Assembly: GCA_016931615.1 (NCBI GenBank)
Contig: JAFGEL010000101.1
Coordinates: 1-56,664, forward strand
DNA length: 56,664 nt
Reading direction: 5' to 3'
DNA from: Desulfuromonadales bacterium
Lineage (GTDB): Bacteria > Desulfobacterota > Desulfuromonadia > Desulfuromonadales > Geopsychrobacteraceae
The notes under the pieces were generated by a model, which worked only from the letters and a program-made list of their open reading frames with translations, searched no databases and was not told where the DNA came from. A program made the position numbers and the translations under genes. Within the stretch, counting starts at the first letter, position 1. Every line of letters starts with the position of its first letter. Shown piece by piece: positions 42,163-50,857 of the stretch.

Positions 42163-43188
42163 ATGATTATCGTAATGGAAAAAGGGGCGGATAAAACAGA
42201 TCTTGATGCCGTCGAGCAAAAAATTGTGGAATTGGGTTATCAGCCTCACGTGATTTATGGTGAAACTCGCAATGTCGTCGGTGCGGTCGGGGAAGAGCGG
42301 GGCAAAGAGAAATTACAGATTCTGCAATCAATGCGTGGAGTTGAGAACGTTGTACCGATATTGAAGCCCTACAAATTGGCAAGCTTGGAAGTACAGCCGG
42401 AGCCGAGTGCTGTGGAAATCGTGCCGGGACTGGCGGTCGGTGGAAAAGAGTTTGTCGTTGTTGCCGGACCCTGCGCGGTTGAAGGGCGCGAGCAGATCTG
42501 CGAGACGGCTGAAGCGGTTAAAAAGTCCGGGGCGCGAGCGCTGCGCGGAGGAGCTTACAAGCCGCGGACCAGCCCCTATTCCTTCCAGGGAATGGAAGAA
42601 GATGGCTTGAAACTTCTGGCTGAAGCACGAGACCTCACCGGGTTGCCGATCGTGACCGAGGTGGTCAACCCGCGAGATGTTGAACTGGTGGCTAAATATG
42701 CTGATGTCATGCAGGTCGGGGCACGGAACACCCAGAACTTCGCCCTGTTGAAGATGCTAGGTCAGTTGGATAAGCCGATTCTGCTGAAACGGGGAATGTC
42801 GACCACCATTCAGGAATTTCTGATGAGTGCCGAATATGTGCTCTCTGAAGGGAATCGCCGGGTTATCCTCTGTGAGCGTGGGATTCGGACCTTTGAAACA
42901 GCGACCCGCAACACCCTGGATATTTCAGCTGTTCCGGTCCTTAAGCAGCAGACCCATCTGCCGGTGATGATCGATCCGTCACACGCCACCGGACATGCTT
43001 CGCTGATCGCGCCGATGTCCTACGCTGCCGCGGCGGCCGGGGCGGATGGAATTATTGTCGAAGTTCACCCACACCCGGAAAAGGCGGCCAGCGATGGACC
43101 GCAATCCTTACGGCCTGAGGCGTTTGACAGCATGATGATGCAACTGCGTAAATTTGCCGAAGTTGCCGGTCGAATAATGGCCGAATAA
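42163..43188 (+). CDS. aroF: 3-Deoxy-D-arabino-heptulosonate 7-phosphate synthase (class I-beta)
   Basis: First enzyme of the shikimate pathway: phosphoenolpyruvate plus erythrose 4-phosphate to DAHP. 341 aa. An N-terminal ferredoxin-like regulatory domain (about 1-75) precedes the barrel with VVAGPCAVEGREQICETAEA, LRGGAYKPRTSPYSFQGMEE, KPILLKRGMSTTIQEFLMSA and PVMIDPSHATGHASLIAPMS. This is the Thermotoga-like fused form, usually feedback-inhibited by Phe or Tyr. TAGGAGA precedes the ATG. The Phe-rich leader upstream adds transcriptional feedback. Confidence 0.94.
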   Translation: MIIVMEKGADKTDLDAVEQKIVELGYQPHVIYGETRNVVGAVGEERGKEKLQILQSMRGVENVVPILKPYKLASLEVQPEPSAVEIVPGLAVGGKEFVVVAGPCAVEGREQICETAEAVKKSGARALRGGAYKPRTSPYSFQGMEEDGLKLLAEARDLTGLPIVTEVVNPRDVELVAKYADVMQVGARNTQNFALLKMLGQLDKPILLKRGMSTTIQEFLMSAEYVLSEGNRRVILCERGIRTFETATRNTLDISAVPVLKQQTHLPVMIDPSHATGHASLIAPMSYAAAAAGADGIIVEVHPHPEKAASDGPQSLRPEAFDSMMMQLRKFAEVAGRIMAE

Positions 43189-43211
43189 TTGTTCAGTAAA
43201 AGAGGTTTTTC

Positions 43212-43358
43212 ATGTACTTTGTTCCCCTGTCCCAATTGGAAAGTGTCGAGCTGCTTGTCCACAGTCTCAAAGCGGCAGCCGGTGAAGCGGATTGCACCAT
43301 GTGTCCGGCATTCAAGGTCTGCATGAAGCAGTGCCTGGTGATCGCCAATTCTATTTAG
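43212..43358 (+). CDS. Small cysteine-rich protein (48 aa), unknown function
   Basis: A short frame behind AGAGG, 24 bases after aroF: MYFVPLSQLESVELLVHSLK, then a cysteine cluster CTMCPAFKVCMKQC, ending VIANSI. The C-x2-C-x6-C-x3-C spacing suggests bound zinc or an iron-sulfur site. It is too short for routine gene finding. Amino-acid sense and the clean start support a real gene; nothing else does. Confidence 0.55.
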   Translation: MYFVPLSQLESVELLVHSLKAAAGEADCTMCPAFKVCMKQCLVIANSI

Positions 43359-43441
43359 CAGATGCTTCAGAGCGGCACCCTGCCCGAGATTGGCTCCGGG
43401 TCTCAGGGTGACTCAGAAATAGAGCCTGAAAAAGATCCGGA

Positions 43442-43460
43442 CCCACCGTCCGGTGGGGGT
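43442..43460 (+). terminator. Weak hairpin before serC
   Basis: CCCACC-GTCC-GGTGGG followed by GGTTTG. Upstream at 43378-43414 a longer dyad CACCCTG...CAGGGTG with inner CCCGAG/CTCCGGG pairs also folds. These may end the aroF transcript, or form a serC leader; the T-run is poor. Confidence 0.35.
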
Positions 43461-43504
43461 TTGAGAATTGTAAAATAATCCTGCTTAGTTCAAAGGGATA
43501 CGAG

Positions 43505-44596
43505 ATGAAAGAACCCGTCTACAATTTTGGGGCGGGACCGGCGATGCTGCCGATCCCCGTGATGGAAAAAATTCAGCGCGAATGGCTTGATTACCAGGGC
43601 ATGGGGGTGTCGATCATTGAAATCAGTCACCGGGCCAAAGAGTTTGTTGCCGTTCTTAACGCCGCCCAGGATCTGTTTCGAGAGCTGACCGGGTTGCCGG
43701 ACAACTACCGGATTCTTTTTGTCCACGGCGGGGCGCGCATGCAGTTTGCTGCGCTGCCGTTGAACTTTGCCGGACGTGTACCGGGTAAAAAATGCCTTTA
43801 TGTCGAGACGGGCAATTTTGCCCAGCTGGCGGCTAGGGAGGCGCAGAACTTCTGTAGCGTCGAAACCATTGCGAGCAGCGCTGAAAGCGATTACGACCGT
43901 ATTCCTGACATGACGAATGTGGCGATCCCGCAGGATGCCGCCTATCTGCACATCACCGGCAACAACACCATTTACGGCACGCGCTGGAACCGCTTTCCCG
44001 AAACGGGCGCTGTGCCGCTGATCGCCGATATGACTTCGGAGCTGTTATCCCGGCAGATCGATTACAATCAGTTCGGGGTCGTTTACGCCGGTCTGCAGAA
44101 AAACCTTGGTCCTTCGGGAATGGCGATGGTGATCGTGCGTGAAGACCTGTTAGGGTTTGTCAGTCAGCAGACTCCGTCATTGCTCAACTATACCCAGTGC
44201 GACAAGGACAATTCCCTGACTAATACCACTAATACCTTTGCCGTGTATGTGATTAAACTGGTGCTGGAATGGCTCAAAGATCAGGGCGGCGTGGCTGCAA
44301 TCGAAAAACTGAATGAACAGAAAGCGGCGCGTTTGTACCAGGTGATTGATGACGGAGATTTTTATCGCGGGATTGCTCAGTGCGAGCATCGATCGATCAT
44401 GAATGTTTCTTTCAAACTGCGGACAGAAGAATTGGATGCGCAATTTCTGATTGAAGCCGACGCCATCGGTCTTTATGCCCTCAAAGGGCACCGCAATGTC
44501 GGTGGAATACGCGCCTCCATCTACAATCCCATGCCGCTGTCCGGGGTGGAAAAGCTGGCCACCTTTATGGAAGAGTTTGCTCGTAAGAACAGCTAA
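43505..44596 (+). CDS. serC: Phosphoserine aminotransferase
   Basis: Second step of serine synthesis, glutamate-dependent PLP enzyme. 363 aa. The start VYNFGAGPAMLPIPVMEKIQ is diagnostic. The PLP lysine is K198 in AGLQKNLGPSGMAMV, with HGGARMQFAALPLN and the C-terminal KGHRNVGGIRASIYNPMP. serA lies 3 kb downstream, separated by a PEP-CTERM gene, a mobile remnant, PilZ and VanZ-like genes, so an older serC-serA neighbourhood may have been split. Confidence 0.97.
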   Translation: MKEPVYNFGAGPAMLPIPVMEKIQREWLDYQGMGVSIIEISHRAKEFVAVLNAAQDLFRELTGLPDNYRILFVHGGARMQFAALPLNFAGRVPGKKCLYVETGNFAQLAAREAQNFCSVETIASSAESDYDRIPDMTNVAIPQDAAYLHITGNNTIYGTRWNRFPETGAVPLIADMTSELLSRQIDYNQFGVVYAGLQKNLGPSGMAMVIVREDLLGFVSQQTPSLLNYTQCDKDNSLTNTTNTFAVYVIKLVLEWLKDQGGVAAIEKLNEQKAARLYQVIDDGDFYRGIAQCEHRSIMNVSFKLRTEELDAQFLIEADAIGLYALKGHRNVGGIRASIYNPMPLSGVEKLATFMEEFARKNS

Positions 44597-44619
44597 GGTA
44601 CTGTCGGAAATATTTACAC

Positions 44620-44654
44620 AAAAAGCCCGCGCAAGAAACCTGCGCGGGCTTTTT
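44620..44654. terminator. Bidirectional terminator between serC and the PEP-CTERM gene
   Basis: AAAAAGCCCGCGCA (44620-44633) pairs with TGCGCGGGCTTTTT (44641-44654), giving a T-run on both strands. Confidence 0.9.
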
Positions 44655-44678
44655 GTGTTTTTAAGAGAACCTATAACT

Positions 44679-45386
44679 TTATTTTTTGTGTCGTTTCAAC
44701 AAAGCAAGCCCAACAAGGCCGGATCCGAGAAGAACCATTGTCGCCGGCTCAGGAACTGGAGCAACCCCTCCTTGAATGGGATCATTCCCACACGTTGCTG
44801 TTCCCCAGTACAAATCCCAAGTTGCATTTGGATCATCTTGGTAAAGACGGCTATCAAATTCAATATGAACTAAATAGTCGGGGGAAGATCCAATTTGTGA
44901 CCATGTGACTGACCCTGGATAAGCACTAAAATCTGTCCAGTTGTAATTCTCTCCTACAGTCGCTATTGAAACAGGAGCACCGGGCGTATAAATATAGCCA
45001 CTAGAAGGAGCAAAATCATCAGAGGTGTAAAATGTATCTACTGCATACATAACACCAGCAGTAAACGTTTCATGGTTAACCAAAGGAATTGCCCAGAGAT
45101 AATCAGTTCCATAATAATTTTCAGTAATGAATAAATCAGCCGGACGGGTAGCCCATGTACCCACAGTTATTCCTGCTTCAGGGTAATCAGTGAATATATC
45201 GATAGAAATAGTACCTGACTGTACCCCGGGAGTATAATTATATACATTGATTCCATAAGTTTCAAATCCATTGGCACTGCCTATTCCATCAACTGGAGAA
45301 TCAGTGATTGTATAAGCTTGAGCCAAAACTGGTAAACTTATAGAAAGGATAACTAGAGCTAAAAGTAAAAATCGGTTTTTTCTCAT
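44679..45386 (-). CDS. PEP-CTERM sorting-signal protein
   Basis: Secreted 235-aa protein. An N-terminal signal peptide (MRKNRFLLLALVILSISLPV, cleavage near AQA) is followed by a Tyr/Thr/Gly/Asp-rich, beta-looking body without a recognised fold. The C-terminal sorting signal VPEPATMVLLGSGLVGLALL ends in a basic KRHKK. Such proteins are handled by exosortase and tied to exopolysaccharide matrices; no exosortase gene is visible here. GGAGG precedes the ATG. The base composition is more AT-rich than its neighbours, suggesting acquisition. Confidence 0.88.
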   Translation of the reverse strand: MRKNRFLLLALVILSISLPVLAQAYTITDSPVDGIGSANGFETYGINVYNYTPGVQSGTISIDIFTDYPEAGITVGTWATRPADLFITENYYGTDYLWAIPLVNHETFTAGVMYAVDTFYTSDDFAPSSGYIYTPGAPVSIATVGENYNWTDFSAYPGSVTWSQIGSSPDYLVHIEFDSRLYQDDPNATWDLYWGTATCGNDPIQGGVAPVPEPATMVLLGSGLVGLALLKRHKK

Positions 45387-45599
45387 TTTTTCCTCCAGGC
45401 TATAAAGAAATTGGTAGACTTGCTTTTTTCTTAGTCTTTAGCAAAATTCGTTCCATGTGTGTATCTAATTGTTTCTCTTGGATTTTTGATGGTCAGGGAT
45501 GTTAAAATGAGTAACTGTAAAGAAAACCGACAGTTGTCGTCATAACTGAATGATTGTATGGAATATTGAGGTTCTAGAATAAAGAAAGAGTAAATTTAT
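45387..45599. other. AT-rich gap upstream of the PEP-CTERM gene
   Basis: No gene is seen. It should contain the promoter of the PEP-CTERM gene on the minus strand, but no convincing -35/-10 pair is picked out. It ends at TTTAT, the insertion target of the adjacent IS200 derivative. Confidence 0.4.
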
Positions 45600-45780
45600 G
45601 CGGTCGAAGACAGAACACCACGGCTTTAGCCGTGGTTGAATGAGCAATTTTCTCGACCGTCGTTGCTAAAACATGTGGCGGTCGGGAAATCAGATCCGAA
45701 GGCTCTGTGGTGTTAACTGATTGCTAAAAGCAATCAGTTTGCGGAGCATCAGGACCCCGGGTTTACCCGGGGGTATCTAT
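45600..45780. mobile_element. Transposase-less IS200 derivative (181 bp)
   Basis: Both ends match the IS200-type element at 24021-24586: left CGGTCGAAGACAGAACACCA with hairpin CCACGGCT-TT-AGCCGTGG, right TGATTGC...GCAATCA and CCCGGGT-TT-ACCCGGG, then GTATCTAT. The transposase gene is replaced by about 60 unrelated bases. It also sits directly after TTTAT. A non-autonomous element likely mobilised by TnpA in trans. Confidence 0.85.
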
Positions 45781-45915
45781 ACATAAATGTAGCCTTGTCA
45801 ATAACTCTGGGCCATTCAAGTATGCTTGGATGGCCTTTTTTACTGGTATTAAATAGATTTTTAATTCCTGTGTTATTTGTGAGTATGCTGAGCTGGGCTC
45901 ACAGGTGGTTCGATT

Positions 45916-46293
45916 TTAACTGACCGGTAACGGCGCCTCGGTAAAGCTGCGAATGAATTTTTCCAGTTTGCTCAGCTTTTCATCTTCCATCTCGGCGAAA
46001 CGGACACTGCCTCGACGGACGGGAATGAGGTTATCACGCAATCTGTAGTCTGAGATTGATTTGATCGGAATATCATCAACGATCAGTTCATAGTCGTGAT
46101 AAAGGCTGACCTTTTTGACATCTGAGCGTTTGAGTTTCTGGCCGAGATAGCGAAAGGACAGGCCTCCTTCGCTGATATCGACAATATGGTAGGGGAGTGA
46201 TTCGGGTCCGTGGTCAACCAGAACCAGGGCACGATCCATGGCTTTGAAGCGTTGATACTGTCTGACGGGACTATACTGAATACGACTTTCCAT
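45916..46293 (-). CDS. PilZ-like domain protein
   Basis: A 125-aa single-domain protein. A DxSxxG motif is present (VDISEGGLSFRYLG, near residues 39-45); the N-terminal arginine motif is weaker (RQYQRFKAMDRA). The C-terminal RRGSVRFAEMEDEKLSKLEK fits the end of a PilZ barrel plus helix. It probably binds c-di-GMP, less certainly than the protein at 19415. AAAGGAG precedes the ATG. Its target is unknown. Confidence 0.72.
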   Translation of the reverse strand: MESRIQYSPVRQYQRFKAMDRALVLVDHGPESLPYHIVDISEGGLSFRYLGQKLKRSDVKKVSLYHDYELIVDDIPIKSISDYRLRDNLIPVRRGSVRFAEMEDEKLSKLEKFIRSFTEAPLPVS

Positions 46294-46621
46294 TTTGGTT
46301 ACTCCTTTTACAGCGGGTAAAGAGTATCAATCGCCCCTCCACCGATCTAAAATTGCATTAAAACTAACGAAATAGTAACCTTAACGTCGTGATTTTCGCA
46401 TAATATCAGGGTATTTGCAAACTATATACCCGTGTGCTGTCTTGAAAATAGAAGGATCTCAGGCTATTGCCACGAAAAATGTTAAGCAGCTGTGATATAG
46501 GGTTTTTTTACTCATTCTGGATGTAGAAAAATTTTTCAATTGATTCTTGTGTCTATCCAAGTGGCATTAAATTGTCAGTAAAATAACGTAATTGTCGAAA
46601 TTTTTTACAGATTAATCTTTT
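46294..46621. other. AT-rich divergent intergenic region
   Basis: 328 bp without a gene. It includes an inverted repeat GGGTAT (from about 46414) / ATACCC with an 11-base spacer, and a poor sigma-54-like match (TGGCATTAAATTGTC near 46562) that I do not trust. It should hold promoters for the PilZ gene (minus) and the VanZ-like gene (plus). Confidence 0.4.
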
Positions 46622-47548
46622 ATGCAAAAATTGAATCGTCAACAGCTTTATCTTGTGCTGCCACTTGCGGCTTTTTGTGCGCTGTTTCTGTTTATTGGCG
46701 GGCCAGGCTACGATTCCCTGCGCAGTTTTCGTTATCTGTGGGGTGCGGGACATCTCGTCTGTTTTGCTCTCTGGGTTAATCTTTATGTCACAGTGCGTCC
46801 AAAAGCCTCGTGGCAGAGGCTTGTTATTGAATCTCTTTTGTTGGTTTTTGCGCTGGGCGGGCTGACGGAATTAATTCAGGCCGGCATCGGTCGCCAGGGA
46901 ACCTGGCAGGACCTGGGCCACGATCTGGTCGGTGGTCTGATCGGGCTTTTTTTCTTTTCTGAACTTAAGAAAGATTTGTCTCCTCTGCTCTTGAGGGTGC
47001 TCCAGATTCCCCTGCTGATTGTTGTTTTGTGGACTGTTTTTCCGGTCGTTCGAGTGATTGCCGATGATCTGGTGTCGTGGCAGCAGTTCCCCTTACTCTC
47101 GGGTTTTGAAACGCCCCTTGAAGGAACGCGCTGGAGCGGCAGCGCACAGCGTAAAAGGACCCAGGAGGTCGCCTTTGCCGGTCAGATGTCTTTGCAGGTT
47201 CGCCTGACTACTCAGCGCTATTCAGGAATCGGATTGAAGGATTTTCCGCGTAACTGGCAAGATTATAGTGCCGTGAGCCTGCAGGTGTTTAATCCTGACC
47301 AGGAACAGCTCCAGTTGCATCTGAGAATTCATGACCATGCCCATAATAATGCCTATAGTGACCGCTATAATGCCAGTTTTGGCATCTCCCCCGGATGGAA
47401 TCATCTCAAGGTGCCGCTGAAGGATGTTTCAGCGGCACCTAAGACCCGCTCCTTTGATTTGACTCGGGTTGCAGGGCTTGGCGTGTTTGTCGGCAAGCTT
47501 GAAAGGCCGCGAACAATTTACCTTGATGATGTTCGCCTGATTCCCTGA
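46622..47548 (+). CDS. VanZ-like membrane protein with C-terminal carbohydrate-binding-like domain
   Basis: 308 aa. The first ~140 residues have about five hydrophobic segments and a VanZ-like pattern (GGLTELIQAGIGRQGTWQDL, then GHDLVGGLIGLFFF). Residues ~155-308 are a soluble beta-rich domain (GLKDFPRNWQDYSAVSLQVF; SFDLTRVAGLGVFVGKLERP; TIYLDDVRL) resembling CBM11-type jelly rolls that bind glycans. The domain should face the periplasm. No ribosome-binding site is seen before the ATG. The role is unknown; teicoplanin resistance should not be assumed from the VanZ name. Confidence 0.75.
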   Translation: MQKLNRQQLYLVLPLAAFCALFLFIGGPGYDSLRSFRYLWGAGHLVCFALWVNLYVTVRPKASWQRLVIESLLLVFALGGLTELIQAGIGRQGTWQDLGHDLVGGLIGLFFFSELKKDLSPLLLRVLQIPLLIVVLWTVFPVVRVIADDLVSWQQFPLLSGFETPLEGTRWSGSAQRKRTQEVAFAGQMSLQVRLTTQRYSGIGLKDFPRNWQDYSAVSLQVFNPDQEQLQLHLRIHDHAHNNAYSDRYNASFGISPGWNHLKVPLKDVSAAPKTRSFDLTRVAGLGVFVGKLERPRTIYLDDVRLIP

Positions 47549-47567
47549 AAATACTGGGCCAGTTCGA

Positions 47568-47596
47568 TTGACATGCTCTTGGGATGGCCTTAAAAT
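47568..47596 (+). promoter_or_regulatory. Sigma-70 promoter of serA
   Basis: TTGACA (47568-47573), 17 bases, TAAAAT (47591-47596), ending 49 bases before the serA ATG. Confidence 0.75.
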
Positions 47597-47645
47597 TCGT
47601 CACTCTTCAATTGATTTCAGGATGTTCTGAACAGAAAGGTCAAAG

Positions 47646-49235
47646 ATGAAGGTTCTCATTACTGATGAAATTTCCGACAGTGGGCTGTTACCGCTTTTAG
47701 ATGATCCGAGGATTCAGGTCGATAAAAGGTTGGGTTTGTCAATTCCCGAGTTGCATCAAGCCATTGGGGATTACGAAGCAATTATCACCCGCAGCGGAAC
47801 CCAGGTCGATAAAGCCCTTCTGGAGCATGCCCATAATCTGAAGATTATCGCCCGTGCCGGGGTCGGCATTGACAATGTTGATGTTGAAGCGGCCAGCAGC
47901 AAAGGCATCATCGTTGTGAATGCGCCGTATGGAAATGTCAATTCTGCGGCTGAACATACTATGGCAATCATGCTGTCGCTGTGTCGCAATGTGCCGCTTG
48001 CCAACAGCAGTTTAAAGGGTGGGGACTGGAAACGTGCACCATTTACCGGGCGCGAGCTGAAGGGGAAAACGGTCGGAATTATCGGCCTGGGCAAGGTGGG
48101 TGGACGCGTGGCCAGGCGTTGCCGGGCTTTCGAAGCGGAAGTCATTACCTACGACCCCTATATTTCTGAAAAGCGGGCCGATGATTTTGGGGTCAAACTG
48201 GTTTCTCTGGACGATATAATCCGTTTTTCCGACATCATCACGGTTCACACGCCGCTGAATGACGAAACCCGCGATATGATCAACGCAGAGCATTTTGCCG
48301 GGATGCAGGATGGGGTTATTATTATTAACTGTGCCCGAGGTGGGATTATTAACGAGGAAGCCATGCTTGCGGCTCTCAACAGCGGTAAATGTGTCGGAGC
48401 GGCTTTTGATGTCTGGAGCGAGGAACCGCCGAAAAGTCAGGTTCTGAAAGACCTGATTGGCCACCCGAACATGCTGGTCACTCCGCACCTGGGGGCCAAT
48501 ACTTTTGAAGCGCAGAAAAATGTTGCGGTCGATGTCAGTAATGAAATCGTCAACTTTGTCGATGGGCGACCCATTGCCAATGCCGTCAATATTCCCCGTT
48601 TCGATCCGGACCTGATGGAACATATGAAGCCCTTCATGCGGCTGGTGTCGATCCTTGGGGATTTTATTTCCCAGCTGGCGCCGCCCAATCCGAACAAAAT
48701 TACCTTTACCTATAACGGCAAACTGGCGCGGTTCGATTGTGCCCCTTTGAGTGTTTGCGGGTTGGCGGCTCTGTTGAATCACTGCTCCGATCAGGACGTC
48801 AACATGGTCAACGCCAGTCTGATTGCCCGGGAAATGGGAATCGAAGTTGAATCGGTAAGGTCGACGGAAACCGATTCATTTTCGAATCTGATTACCCTGA
48901 CGCTGGTCAGCCCGGAAGGTAGCCGCACTATTGCCGGCACCCTGTTTGAGGGAACACCAAAGATTGTCAAGATGCGTAATTTCGGCATCGATTTCCGTCC
49001 GGAAGAGCATATGCTGGTGATCAATTATCAGGATCGTCCGGGATTGATCGGCAAGATCGGTACGATCCTTGGCGAGGCTAACGTCAATATCGGCAACATG
49101 AGCCTTGGTCGTCAGGAGAAGGCGGGGGAAGCCATGGTCGTCTTTTCAGTTGACTCGCCAGTCAATGATGAAACTCTGCAGAAAGTTGGTGAAGCGGTCA
49201 CTGCGCGTTTTATCAAGGCGGTCCATCTCAAATAA
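47646..49235 (+). CDS. serA: D-3-phosphoglycerate dehydrogenase, long form with ACT domain
   Basis: First step of serine synthesis, NAD-dependent. 529 aa, the long type. The Rossmann motif GLGKVGGRVARRC is near 145-157, the catalytic Arg is in NCARGGIINEEAML, and the catalytic His is in TPHLGANTFEAQKNV (near 280). An allosteric substrate-binding domain (about 320-450) and a C-terminal ACT domain (HMLVINYQDRPGLIGKIGTI) allow serine feedback. AAAGG precedes the ATG. Confidence 0.97.
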   Translation: MKVLITDEISDSGLLPLLDDPRIQVDKRLGLSIPELHQAIGDYEAIITRSGTQVDKALLEHAHNLKIIARAGVGIDNVDVEAASSKGIIVVNAPYGNVNSAAEHTMAIMLSLCRNVPLANSSLKGGDWKRAPFTGRELKGKTVGIIGLGKVGGRVARRCRAFEAEVITYDPYISEKRADDFGVKLVSLDDIIRFSDIITVHTPLNDETRDMINAEHFAGMQDGVIIINCARGGIINEEAMLAALNSGKCVGAAFDVWSEEPPKSQVLKDLIGHPNMLVTPHLGANTFEAQKNVAVDVSNEIVNFVDGRPIANAVNIPRFDPDLMEHMKPFMRLVSILGDFISQLAPPNPNKITFTYNGKLARFDCAPLSVCGLAALLNHCSDQDVNMVNASLIAREMGIEVESVRSTETDSFSNLITLTLVSPEGSRTIAGTLFEGTPKIVKMRNFGIDFRPEEHMLVINYQDRPGLIGKIGTILGEANVNIGNMSLGRQEKAGEAMVVFSVDSPVNDETLQKVGEAVTARFIKAVHLK

Positions 49236-49261
49236 ACTGAGATGTTAATATCAGCATCAAA

Positions 49262-49287
49262 AAGGCGGCCTTAGAGCCGTCTTTTTT
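49262..49287 (+). terminator. Rho-independent terminator after serA
   Basis: AAGGCGGC (49262-49269) pairs with GCCGTCTT (one G-T pair) over CTTAGA, followed by a T-run. Confidence 0.8.
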
Positions 49288-49303
49288 GTGGGGTAAAAAG
49301 AAA

Positions 49304-50137
49304 TTATTCGGCAAAAAGAGGCAGATCGCAGGGGGGGATAAGACCACGATCCTCGGCACGCGTGAATAAAGTTGTGATGGCGGTGATTCCTTCCTGGCCC
49401 AGATCGATGGAAAAATCATTGACATACAGGCCGATGTGACTGTTGATGACGTTATCTTCCAGTTCTTGGGCATATTCCCTAATGTAATGTCGTGGTTCTT
49501 CAGGATGTGCATAAGCGTAGTGAATGCTCTGGCGTAAGGCGCTATCCACTCTGTTGATCAGTTCTGAACCGAGCTCACGTTTGGCCAAAATGCCACCCAG
49601 TGGGATCGGACTGCCGCTGTCTTCCTCCCACCACTGACCCAGGTCGAGAACCTGCGTGAGCCCGGACTGCTGATAGGTAAAACGCGATTCGTGGATAATC
49701 ACTCCGGCGGCCGCATCACCATTTTTGACTGCTGCCATGATTTTTTCAAACGGCAGGATAAGCAGGTCATCGTAACCCTCACCATACAGTTGCAGCAACA
49801 GGTTGGCCGTGGTGAGTTGTCCAGGAATGGCAATTTTTCTTCCACGCAGCTGATCCATTGTCGTCGCTTTTGCGGACACGACCAGCGGGCCGCAGCCGCG
49901 GCCAAGAGCTCCCCCACTGTGCAGCAAGACGTAGTGTTGACGCAGGTGGCCAAGAGCATGATAGGAAATTTTGGTCAGGTCGAGCTGCCCATTCAGCGCC
50001 AATTGGTTGAGGGTCTCGACATCATCAAGTTGTTCCTGGAAGCTGACCCCGGGGCAGGGGACTTTGTCGTGAACAAGGGCGTAAAAGATAAAGGTGTCAT
50101 TCGGGCAGGGCGAATAGCCCAGACTCAGTTTCTGCAT
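49304..50137 (-). CDS. mqnD: 1,4-Dihydroxy-6-naphthoate synthase MqnD (futalosine pathway)
   Basis: Converts cyclic dehypoxanthine futalosine to dihydroxynaphthoate in menaquinone synthesis. 277 aa with a periplasmic-binding-protein-like fold. The start LSLGYSPCPNDTFIFYALVH is diagnostic, with DLTKISYHALGHL and GVIIHESRFTYQQSGL (His and Glu of the active site). It begins nine bases after mqnB, so the two are cotranscribed. Menaquinone suits anaerobic respiration. Confidence 0.95.
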   Translation of the reverse strand: MQKLSLGYSPCPNDTFIFYALVHDKVPCPGVSFQEQLDDVETLNQLALNGQLDLTKISYHALGHLRQHYVLLHSGGALGRGCGPLVVSAKATTMDQLRGRKIAIPGQLTTANLLLQLYGEGYDDLLILPFEKIMAAVKNGDAAAGVIIHESRFTYQQSGLTQVLDLGQWWEEDSGSPIPLGGILAKRELGSELINRVDSALRQSIHYAYAHPEEPRHYIREYAQELEDNVINSHIGLYVNDFSIDLGQEGITAITTLFTRAEDRGLIPPCDLPLFAE

Positions 50138-50146
50138 GATTGTTCC

Positions 50147-50857
50147 TTAAGGGGTCGGCCAGCTTTCAAGGAGTTCGAGAATGCCCAATTGAGCGTTGTC
50201 TGCTCCCAGGCGCAGATTCCATTGAGCCGGATCGCGGGTTCCAGTCGGGTTGGAAATGCCCCGCAGTTCGAGCAGGGGAATGGCGAACTGCTCACACACC
50301 TGTGCGGCTGCCGCACCCTCCATGTTTTCGCAGATTCCCTGCCAGCGCTTTTCCAGTGCTCGGCTGAGCTCGGGGGTGCCGCTGCAGCAGTTGACGGTGA
50401 GGCATGGTCCTACCAGTGCAGAGGGTAAACATTCCCGGGCCCAGGCCAGAAGATCCGGATGCATAGTAAACTGTTGTTGGACTGCCGGAGCGATGAGTTT
50501 ATCTGCAGGAAGATTGAGCTCCTCAAGGGCTACAAACCCGGAAGCTGTTTCAACTCCCAAGTCGGCATAGGTTTCCCGACTGGCCAGAACCAGATCACCG
50601 ATGTTGAGTCCGCTGCCGGGATAACTTCCGCCGCAACCAAACAGGAAAACGTTATTAGGTGTCAGCTGCGACACAAGTTGAGTGAGCTGAATAGCCATGT
50701 TTGTCTGGCCGATGCCGCCGTGGGCGACGGTAATATCATGTCCGCAGAGCAAGCCCCGAAATATTTTGTGCTGCCCGCACAAGGTCTCCTGCTGGACGGA
50801 TATTTTCCGGCGCAGAAGAGTTGTTTCAAGAGGGGCGGCAGCGAGGAGTAAAATCAT
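50147..50857 (-). CDS. mqnB: Futalosine hydrolase MqnB
   Basis: Nucleosidase that removes hypoxanthine from futalosine. 236 aa, nucleoside-phosphorylase fold. Motifs: VAHGGIGQTNMAIQLTQLVS, FGCGGSYPGSGLNIGDLVLA, and the purine-nucleosidase site CENMEGAAAAQVCEQFAIPL, then ELRGISNPTGTRD. The start overlaps the stop of the upstream gene (TGA within CCATGA), so translation is coupled. Confidence 0.94.
   Translation of the reverse strand: MILLLAAAPLETTLLRRKISVQQETLCGQHKIFRGLLCGHDITVAHGGIGQTNMAIQLTQLVSQLTPNNVFLFGCGGSYPGSGLNIGDLVLASRETYADLGVETASGFVALEELNLPADKLIAPAVQQQFTMHPDLLAWARECLPSALVGPCLTVNCCSGTPELSRALEKRWQGICENMEGAAAAQVCEQFAIPLLELRGISNPTGTRDPAQWNLRLGADNAQLGILELLESWPTP

Noticed and set aside
46562-46577. 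Sigma-54-like TGGCAT...TGTC before the VanZ-like gene
   Set aside because: The -12 element does not match TTGC and spacing is off by a base; too weak to claim.
49691-50428. 245-codon plus-strand frame opposite mqnD/mqnB
   Set aside because: Antisense shadow of two confidently identified enzymes.
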